Source of the DNA: Chromobotia macracanthus
Lineage: Eukaryota > Chordata > Actinopteri > Cypriniformes > Botiidae
DNA: 64,000 nucleotides
Direction: 5' to 3'
Assembly: GCA_036877525.1 (NCBI GenBank)
Contig: JAZGTH010000048.1
Coordinates: 434,001 to 498,000 of the forward strand
Under the pieces are notes generated by a model, which did no database searches, was not told where the DNA came from, and was given only the letters and a program-made list of their open reading frames with translations. Positions 57,701-64,000 of this stretch are shown piece by piece. Numbering within the stretch: position 1 is the first letter of the stretch; each line of letters starts with the position of its first letter. The position numbers and the translations under genes were made by a program.

Positions 57701-60700
57701 GAATGAAAGAGAAAAAGAATGGGTCAAAATCGACAAAAGGAGTAAAAGATTAAAGTTTAATTTTTTTTATTTATAAAAGAAAATGCATAGCTATAGAATA
57801 TACAGTGAAAACTTTGATAAACACAATAAATTTAGCTGACTACATTTAAGAAAGTTTTTTACAGTGTAGGGTATAGAAACATAGAAAATATAGAATGCAC
57901 AATGTAGTAGTAGTTAAGCACTTATATAAGAATGTCAGTTTACTCACTCTGAGTCTGCGCAGTATGGCAGCCACTCTTCTCTGCAGCGTGACCCAGCGTT
58001 CGTTACCCTGATGCACCATTTTCCTAAGTCTACTGGCTGCATCGGTGCGGTTCTCTCTGGCCAGTCGCCTGTACTGGTTATTAATAATCTCTAGCTGTGT
58101 CAGACTGTCATGTACATAGTTTTGGAAATCCTAAAACAATAATCAAACAGTACAAACATTACTAACTAAGATCACAAAATCTTGCGATATTCTGTGATGC
58201 ACTAAGGCTACAAACCTCGTATTTCTTCAACTCCTCTTTGGCTTCAGTATACAGGATGTCAGATGAATTGGGTTCAGCAGCAGTTTTCTCAGCTACATTC
58301 AACCAGTCCTCAAAATAACCGTAATCCTTTTCAAATGTACACCACAATCCCCACGTCTCCTCAATCCTGCAGACATTTTAATAAGCACACAAGCTTATTT
58401 TAACAGCACATTTTACCATGGCCTGTTTTGCGCATCTTGAATTTCAGTGGAGAGATATTTTTTGCCACGTGTCACACTTAACTAAGCAGGAAACACATTG
58501 AAAATATTGCAAAATAAACGTTTTTGAAGCAACAAAATAATGGAGTGAACTCGTCCACAATATTGTCTGTCAGGCTTAATGCAAGTAACAGAAACAGCAC
58601 TTTCTATTTATTAAGTCTAATTGAATCCAAATAATTAAATCGTTTATATCTACAATTTGGGGTTTTAACTCTGTGTACATTCATTTCCATTTGGGTGTAA
58701 ATATGATGCACTTCTAATGTTCATTAACAAATTTTTAACCATTCTAAATTGCTGCCTTACCAATGTTCTGTCAGTTATTGAAGTTATTGACTTTTTTCTA
58801 GAGCTGCAGGTCTGTTACACAGCAGAAATGGTGTTGTCATAACACTCTGGACAGATTTTAGCATGTTATACCTGTTCCTCCAGAGTTTCATAACTGAACA
58901 AGGTAATTTGTGCAACAGCGCAATGCAAGTCTGCATGCTCATCAGCTACACTGGATTCAGTTTTATTCCCAATGAAGAATGCCAGAATGACATAAGCAAA
59001 CAGTGATGGTGTTTAAATTTGAGTCATTAGTATAAATGGCCATACCTCGACTTCCTCTCCAGGGACATGGAGCATATATTTCTCCAGCGCTGGTCCAGGC
59101 TGTGTGTGGTCTGCTTGATAGAGTCATTCTCGCCATAACTGCTAAAGCCATCTTCATCATTCAAAAGCACATCACATAAAGTGAGCACGGATGCCACCTG
59201 TTCAGTGTGCTGCTCGATGTCATGATGCAGGTCCTAAACACGTCACATACACATATTTAGAATTTTTTCCAAAGCATGCAGATTGTTTAATTCTTACAAA
59301 AGGTGTGTAATTTGTCTGGTGGCAATTTAAATGTTTCCACTTTTAATGCTTAATAATTGGATTCTTTGATTCAGGCTTTTAATCTAAAAATGACAAAATA
59401 TTCTTCTGGTATCCTTTATATTTTTTAGCTTTGCACACCTGCTGCTCTGTCAGTCTCTTCTGTATCTCATCTTTGTGACACACATCATAATGAATAGGTT
59501 TGGTCAAATCTGCCTCAATGTGGGTGAGCCAAGAACGAAGGTTACTCATGTTCTTCTCCAACTGCTGAACTGTCACGAGGGTCTCTGTCAGCCTTTTCAC
59601 CCTGAATGGAATAAGAGACAGAATACTGTATTCATTCTGAGTTCAGACAAAAATAAAAAAACTGACCATAGCTATTTTTCTCTAAATGGATACCATTTTT
59701 ATTACTTTAAATAAATTTTCTACCAGTAAAACATTCTAATAGAATCCTAAATGTGCCCAAATCTACCTACATAATCTTCTCACTAGGTTGTTTAATTTCC
59801 ATTAAATTGAATGCAAAGCATTTGGTGCAAAACACTTGGAAAAGGTCTGATTACTCTGCATCAGTCGACACCAAAACACAGACAAAGGGTGTTTCTGCAC
59901 TAAATTAGATTAAGACTGAATGCATTTAACTAGGACAGTGTAAAGCTTCTCATTACATTGTCTTGCAGAGAAGCTACCACATGGCCTCTCAAGCTGCCCC
60001 AGCAGCCACACCTGCAGATTGTTAACTGCGATAATAGTGTTCCTGAGTACATACTGTCCCCCTAGCTCCATTGTTCCCCTATTCAAATCAGCTAATGTGA
60101 GGCGACAGACCACTACCCACCCTTACCACCTAACTGGAGTTACACAGTGGGATTAGAACAGAGTACAGAAGCCTGAACAAGCCATATGGCAAAGCTGAAG
60201 CTAATGATACTAGTAATGTCTGTTAATTCCCTGCTTCTGGTATCAGCACCATATGGCTGTTTAAGAGCATGTCACATTGCAGGACTAACCAATTACATGA
60301 GACCCTGGTGATGTTACATACTGGAATGGAAACCTCCAAAACACAAAATACTTTTCTGCTTATAACACCTTGCTTAGAACAATCACATGATTAATCCACA
60401 TTGTTATGTACATCCAGAGTACAAAACCAACATATAGCAGAAGGATATTATGAAGGCTTACCTCATTAAAAATATTATTAACATTATAAATTTGTGTTGG
60501 CTTGTTTATTTGTATTGGGTTTATTTATCTTTGTATGTTTTTAATGGTACAGAAAGCATTTCCCAACCGACACCTGAGTTTCCTAATTGTATCTGTTAAC
60601 CTCAACAGCCCCATATGTAAAATCAATCAAACTTTTTTCATGTCATTCTTTACAAAAGCATGTCAAATGTAAATGTCTTTTTACATGCCTGAATATGTAA

Positions 60701-62415
60701 ATGCAAATAAACAGGTTTAAATAAAAAAAAAAAAATGAATCAAAGGAAACTTGAATGGAAACCAGAAATGCAGAATGTAAACAGTCAGCCATTAATCAAA
60801 CACAGAGACAGAAAGAAGGAAATCTAACACAGGCCAGAAGGGCTCGTGTATCACAAAAACCTTATATTATTTAATTCTCACCTGGTCTCAATGTGGTCGA
60901 ACAGGTGTTGCCAGCGGTCGTTGACATCACATAAAGCCCCATGAATCTCCACTTCTTTAGCCTTGTCACTTACTAATAGGAGCTGTTCTCCCAGCTGCTT
61001 AAGGTGGCTCTTATTCTCACTGAAGAGGTTAATCTCCTCCATGTAGTCCTAAAAAGACAGAGGGGTACAATAAGCACCAGACTCCATCACCAAGGCCCCT
61101 CAGTTATTAACTTTAGTCATTAACACATTTTTAGTGCTTTAGTTATTAACACATCCATCCCCAACAAAACGATCTAACTGCAGTTTGTCTCTCAGTGGGT
61201 CAGACAGGTGTCAAAACTATGTACTATTTATTTCAGGATCATTTGTGTCAAGGAGGAGGAATTATTTACATCAAACCTTCAGCTGCCTGAATCTCTTTTC
61301 AGTTTAATTTCTTCATCTTTTAACATGTTTTCCCTGCTTTTGAATGATTCACCTGCTTTGTTTAGCCTAGTCTGGGTCACTTTGATCTGCAGGTCTGTGG
61401 ATTTTCCCAGTAACCAAGCTACTTGGAGACATTAGCTCTTCTGATGTGTGATTATTAGTGGTGTGGAGCAAAACCATCTGTAACCTCAATAATAAACAAT
61501 GTACTAATGATTGCAGAGTGTACGACAATGCATTCATTCATGGTGAGAGAGAAGTTGCATATATAAAGCCATTATTATGTAGAAACAAAGAGCGGGACAA
61601 ATAAACACACTTTTATGTTGTACAGCACTTTGCCCTTCTAGAATAATAATTCTATAGCACATTTAGTAGGAATTCCAGTGAACTAGCTGAAACATTAAAA
61701 GGTTCAGAGGCGTCAGAGAATTGTGGGTACCCAAAAATGGCTGGTGTAGTGGACAAGCATTCAACTTTAACATTTTTATACCACTTCAGATGAAATAACA
61801 TTTTACTGATATCAAGGACAATGAATACAAAGTAGATAATAGTGTAATGTTTTCACTGAAGTCACATTTGTAGCCTATTAGAGTAACACTGAACAAATAT
61901 GATGTGAGTGGATAAAAAGTAGTAAAATGTAGAATCTGCAGGGACGCCCCTAGGAATGCTTAAGCACGCTGCTTATTTCCAACACTGTTTAAATCCCTTG
62001 AAGATATTCATAAAACCACATACTTTTTAGTAATACTATATTACTCCATAACACTATATTACTTATGTACTAAAGCGGCTTATAAATGTACAATAGAAAC
62101 TCACTCTGGCAACAGTTAAAGCAACCCATTTAAGCCAACCCATATGGCTTTGAATCCTACCATTAAGTTATTAACTTTATGTAAACACAAAAACAAACAT
62201 TTATACATTGGTACATTTATCTGATCTGTTTATGGGTAAAAATCAAACTATACCTTTTTAAGCTTCTCCACCCTTTCTTCAATACTAAGGTTCTCCCCCT
62301 GGTGTGCCACCTTTTTCTCTATTTGTGTCAGCCAATCACAGAGCTCCTTGTTCTTGTCATTGAAAATGATCCAGGCGTTTAGGCGATCAGCTATCTCCTG
62401 TTTGTGAAGTGACAC
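51539..62415 (-). CDS. syne2: Nesprin-2 (SYNE2), C-terminal 934 residues with KASH domain, gene partial
   Basis: Nuclear-envelope spectrin-repeat protein of the LINC complex. It spans the outer nuclear membrane and binds SUN proteins in the perinuclear space. Seventeen exons in transcript order: 62254-62415, 60882-61048, 59439-59601, 59046-59233, 58216-58366, 57948-58130, 57561-57698, 57199-57393, 56807-57053, 55589-55686, 55328-55454, 54750-54952, 54299-54499, 54011-54139, 52908-53099, 51911-51960 and 51539-51749. All junctions are GT-AG and phases join, giving 934 residues from this window. Spectrin-like helices (W-containing, for example NDRWQHLF and SLDQRWRNI) fill about residues 1-450. 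A Ser/acidic linker (about 450-606) follows, then further repeats (about 607-848) and the KASH domain at the end. The final DYSC, ARSF, LRYTNGPPPT match SYNE2/SYNE1 KASH peptides. Gene order next to esr2 agrees with ESR2-SYNE2 linkage in mammals. More 5' exons lie off the right edge; a skipped small or alternative exon cannot be excluded. Confidence 0.93.
51911..51960 (-). CDS. syne2: syne2 penultimate exon (50 nt)
   Basis: Encodes ESTTDATEHTESSERS, a Ser/Thr/Glu linker just before the membrane anchor. Acceptor gtccccacag; donor ctag then gtacac. Phases 0 in and 2 out fit both neighbours. Found from splice sites; too short to be an ORF. Confidence 0.75.
51961..52907 (-). other. syne2: syne2 intron (947 nt)
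   Basis: AT-rich. Mammalian nesprin-2 has alternatively spliced small exons near here, but none could be recognised with confidence. Confidence 0.6.
52908..53099 (-). CDS. syne2: syne2 exon (spectrin-like helices)
   Basis: 192 nt, phase 0 to 0. Encodes VLEKELQAKQKQVGSLQEIA and KLLVIGSKLRLLSRQVNQDL, then QTIQERI. This is the last spectrin-like repeat before the KASH linker, closely resembling mammalian nesprin-2. Confidence 0.92.
53100..54010 (-). other. syne2: syne2 intron (911 nt)
   Basis: AT-rich, no element assigned; ORFs here are chance. Confidence 0.75.
54011..54139 (-). CDS. syne2: syne2 exon (spectrin-like helix)
   Basis: 129 nt, phase 0 to 0. Encodes EYHEMVHSLLLWLAHAESRR then YTVNMDDPSVQLPVLQEHIN. 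The LLWLAHAE helix with its Trp is a typical repeat core. Confidence 0.92.
54299..54499 (-). CDS. syne2: syne2 exon (spectrin-like repeat)
   Basis: 201 nt, phase 0 to 0. Encodes EMQKAFARYKTMMLSLNLGG and NHRWTEACAGLEEWEGSLRN, ending RCQ. The preceding intron (54140-54298) is only 159 nt. Confidence 0.92.
54500..54749 (-). other. syne2: syne2 intron (250 nt)
   Basis: Short AT-rich intron; nothing recognised. Confidence 0.8.
54750..54952 (-). CDS. syne2: syne2 exon (spectrin-like repeat)
   Basis: 203 nt. Starts with two bases completing a Gly codon, then VIERWELLQAQAVCKEQCST, HDITSWLERVIPELDRLQKP and AILEKRVKELK. Acceptor tcctccacag; donor gtgagc. Confidence 0.92.
54953..55327 (-). other. syne2: syne2 intron (375 nt)
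   Basis: Contains a small ttatatttatacttatatttata simple-repeat patch near 55117-55146. Confidence 0.75.
55328..55454 (-). CDS. syne2: syne2 exon (acidic linker)
   Basis: 127 nt, phase 0 in and 1 out. Encodes VQLMSECSGSIKSVKRVSLI then LDDEDQQEEHGLTGLTTADK. Low-complexity acidic/Ser linker between repeat blocks. Acceptor gctgtgcag; donor tcag then gtagac. Confidence 0.88.
55589..55686 (-). CDS. syne2: syne2 exon (linker)
   Basis: 98 nt, phase 1 in and 0 out. Encodes AQNWCFQNMPERKPFSPETS and SPSHTSTPYKQGY. The upstream acceptor attcacag (not the cacag five bases later) is chosen because it alone keeps the frame with the preceding exon. Pro/Ser/Thr-rich, likely disordered. Confidence 0.8.
55687..56806 (-). 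other. syne2: syne2 intron (1120 nt) with LINE tail
   Basis: Contains a SINE-like tail at about 55865-55915 and a LINE tail at 56030-56110. ORFs at 56306-56756 are chance or repeat-derived. Confidence 0.7.
56030..56330 (-). mobile_element. L2-like LINE 3' tail
   Basis: 'caattttatttatatagcggtttttacaacgttacatcacttcaaagcagctttacatataat' equals the tail of the 34.7-kb LINE in the same orientation. The rest of the insertion is 5'-truncated and its right boundary is uncertain. Confidence 0.55.
56807..57053 (-). CDS. syne2: syne2 exon (Ser/acidic linker)
   Basis: 247 nt, phase 0 in and 1 out. Encodes VLQEQSEVLDSERSADTHSR, an SSSQPSMCLLTPPQE segment, then VDSIPLEWDHTGDVG and SSSHDEDEDTASFSS. No spectrin heptads; probably a flexible, phosphorylatable spacer. 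Confidence 0.88.
57199..57393 (-). CDS. syne2: syne2 exon (spectrin-like repeat)
   Basis: 195 nt, phase 0 to 0. Encodes SFKKDISLNTNRIDALIVFG and EELHTYCQEVFGRVVRFHQH, ending RLSP. Strongly nesprin-like. Confidence 0.93.
57561..57698 (-). CDS. syne2: syne2 exon (spectrin-like helix)
   Basis: 138 nt, phase 0 to 0. Encodes HFTSQREEFEGTRESLFVWL and LSEHDLQDKMKQLK. The donor is gttaga, a weak GT site, but the frame and homology (KQLK then SFKKDISLNTN) fix it. Confidence 0.92.
57948..58130 (-). CDS. syne2: syne2 exon (spectrin-like repeat)
   Basis: 183 nt, phase 0 to 0. Encodes DFQNYVHDSLTQLEIINNQY and QGNERWVTLQRRVAAILRRL. Contains the helix-C Trp of the repeat. Confidence 0.93.
58216..58366 (-). 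CDS. syne2: syne2 exon (spectrin-like helix)
   Basis: 151 nt, phase 2 in and 0 out. Encodes IEETWGLWCTFEKDYGYFED then WLNVAEKTAAEPNSS and KEELKKYE. Acceptor atgtctgcag; donor gag then gtttgt (unusual but GT). Confidence 0.92.
58367..59045 (-). other. syne2: syne2 intron (679 nt)
   Basis: AT-rich, nothing recognised. Confidence 0.75.
59046..59233 (-). CDS. syne2: syne2 exon (spectrin-like repeat)
   Basis: 188 nt, phase 0 in and 2 out. Encodes DLHHDIEQHTEQVASVLTLC and HSLDQRWRNICSMSLERKS. The SLDQRWRNIC helix is a nesprin repeat signature. Confidence 0.93.
59439..59601 (-). CDS. syne2: syne2 exon (spectrin-like helix)
   Basis: 163 nt, phase 2 in and 0 out. Encodes VKRLTETLVTVQQLEKNMSN, LRSWLTHIEADLTKPIHYDV and IQKRLTEQQ. 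Acceptor tattccattcag. Confidence 0.93.
59602..60881 (-). other. syne2: syne2 intron (1280 nt)
   Basis: The ORF at 59910-60113 has no spectrin character. A poly(A) patch lies at about 60724-60735. No exon was recognised. Confidence 0.7.
60882..61048 (-). CDS. syne2: syne2 exon (spectrin-like repeat)
   Basis: 167 nt, phase 0 in and 2 out. Encodes DYMEEINLFSENKSHLKQLG and NDRWQHLFDHIETR. Too short to be reported as an ORF from a start codon; fixed by acceptor gtctttttag and donor ccag then gtgaga. Confidence 0.93.
61049..62253 (-). other. syne2: syne2 intron (1205 nt)
   Basis: AT-rich; no repeat or exon assigned. Confidence 0.7.
62254..62415 (-). CDS. syne2: syne2 exon (spectrin-like helix), most 5' in the window
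   Basis: 162 nt, phase 0 to 0. Encodes VSLHKQEIADRLNAWIIFND, KELCDWLTQIEKKVAHQ and SIEERVEKLKK. Donor aag then gtatag; acceptor gtatgaag. Confidence 0.92.
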
Positions 62416-64000
62416 CTTCATACACGATGAAAAGAAAAGGTTTATAAAGTAATTCAGTATGACAAAACATAAAACAAAATATAGTCTTAAAAGTATGTGA
62501 TGTAACATTTTCTTTAACTCCTCATGAACTCGATGAAGTGTGCAGTTTTCCATCCTGTTCTGTGTCATATTTCTAACTAAAACAAGAAGTTGTTGGCGAT
62601 ATAAAACTAAATTGGATTTACTTGGCCAATTGTCATGACACAAGAACCAATAGGGTTCAATGTTATTGACACTTTGCCATGAGAGTAAACAACAATTTTA
62701 ATTTCTGGCCTTTTCCCTTTATACAAAGTCATCACATTGATTTAAAAGTCTAGAAAATGCACTATAGAAAAACATTTTTTATTATAACAACACATTTTTT
62801 GTTTAATTCCCATTAAATCCTGTGGTATGGAAAAGTAAAATATCTTGCATATCTTAAATGAGAATATCTTAAACAAATCGAACATCATTGTCTGTGTTCC
62901 ACAGAAAAATTGAAGCCATACGAGTTTGGAATGGTATAAGGGTATGTAAATGACAGCATTTTTAATGTTTTTGTGAACTATTCTTTTAAGAGCTAAAAAA
63001 AACTATAACACTCTTGGACTCTCTGTCCTCTTTGAAGTTTAAAAAGTGCTCTTAAACTAACAGCACAGTTCACTACTAGAATTAAAAGGTGAGTGACACT
63101 TTAAAAAACTCAACACCACACCATACAATTTTGTTCTTTAAAAACCAAGCACAATGTAAGGCAGGCCAGCGTGAGACTTAACTGTCACAGAAGGCCCCAA
63201 GTGTCTCATATCTAAAAAGGCTTTTAACAAAACACTTGTCTCACGCAGTGAGATTGATTACTTGACTGTAAAGCAAAGTACAGCAAAGAACTTTTGAGGC
63301 CACTATGTCTCTACTGCTTTCTGTAGGTAAGGGACTTGTCAACTGAGTATGTAACAACATCAAAAAAACTCCAGGAGGCAAGTCCAAAACTTTGTAGTTT
63401 GCTTCTGCTCTAAGATTGCAAAGGTTTACATGCAACCTTTACAAAAGAATGACAGTATTTTAAAAACCACATTTGTAAGCGAAGCACATATGTTTTTCAT
63501 GATCCATTAATGTCACACTTAGGGATGTAAGACAGTGCGACAGTGTAGCATTTAATTTAAACACCACAATATTAATCAAGCAGGACTAAAAAACATAATA
63601 GTATTGACATTAGATGATGCCCAAAAAGATAAAGATGCCCAAGTGACTTAAGCATCCCACAAACACACTAAGACACAATAGACACACCAAAATGGCAGAA
63701 AACTAGTCAATGCTTAGCTTTACCATCTGCCATTTATTCCAGGGAACAAGTCCACCTGTTGGCTGCAGACACTGACACACAAGTAAACTGACCTCATTAA
63801 CTCAGGATTGGGCTCAAGCCAGAGTTTCACAACCAACTCAAAGCATCTACTTCATAAAACAAAAAAGTGGTTCAATAAAAAACAATGCTCCCAATGTAGT
63901 CTTTTGAGATGTGAGAGTTGGATTTAGGCCATGCAATGATCTGTACCAAATGTGGCCTTTTTGCTTTAATTGCTCTGGCTGTTCACAGTTACAAGAGAAG
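62416..64000 (-). other. syne2: syne2 intron to the window edge
   Basis: No further spectrin-like coding was found on the minus strand. ORF 63241-63435 lacks family similarity and splice context. The next 5' exon must lie beyond 64000. Confidence 0.6.

Noticed and set aside
1..64000. CRISPR arrays, operons, phage or plasmid functions
   Set aside because: The window is vertebrate nuclear DNA. The repeats seen are microsatellites and transposable elements without regular spacers.

Overview
This window is AT-rich, intron-rich vertebrate nuclear DNA from a ray-finned fish, most likely an ostariophysan/cyprinid-like teleost. The evidence is the teleost-type estrogen receptor beta, the duplicate-style short A/B domain, and many fish-typical repeats (L2-like LINE 3' tails, tRNA-derived SINEs, MITEs). 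There are no operons, prokaryotic genes, CRISPR arrays or viral genes. Most stop-free stretches are chance ORFs in introns, UTRs and repeats.

Three protein-coding genes are supported. (1) 705-1228 (+) is the last coding exon of a Jagged-2 Notch ligand (transmembrane segment plus cytoplasmic tail), followed by a 3' UTR of about 1.4 kb ending near 2.6 kb. (2) 40738-49378 (+) is a complete estrogen receptor beta gene (esr2a-like). Its eight coding exons have phases that all join and encode 549 residues. Two probable non-coding leader exons (about 33380-33542 and 37963-38108) and a CCAAT/CRE-like/TATA-like promoter lie upstream. (3) 51539-62415 (-) is the 3' part of syne2 (nesprin-2). Seventeen coding exons join in phase into 934 residues of spectrin-like repeats, an acidic linker and a complete KASH domain. 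The gene continues beyond the right edge. esr2 and syne2 are tail to tail, with about 2.2 kb between their stop codons.

The 30-kb interval between jag2 and the esr2 promoter, and the larger introns, are filled with decayed transposable elements. These include same-orientation copies of one L2-like LINE (17.75, 34.7 and 46.5 kb, with tails at 7.7 and 56.0 kb), a second LINE fragment (5.2 kb), a Ty3/Gypsy RNase H remnant (11.1 kb), tRNA-derived SINEs (4.85, 29.0 and 31.0 kb), MITEs (13.4 and 39.0 kb) and a four-copy interspersed family (0, 20.1, 23.7 and 37.1 kb).

The most interesting observation is the last intron of esr2 (49027-49191). It is only 165 nt, a multiple of three, has no in-frame stop and has a non-consensus donor. 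Its retention would therefore insert 55 residues into helix 10/11 of the ligand-binding domain without a frameshift, like an exitron. The esr2 leader also carries several upstream AUGs, including one opening a 95-codon frame that overlaps the receptor start.
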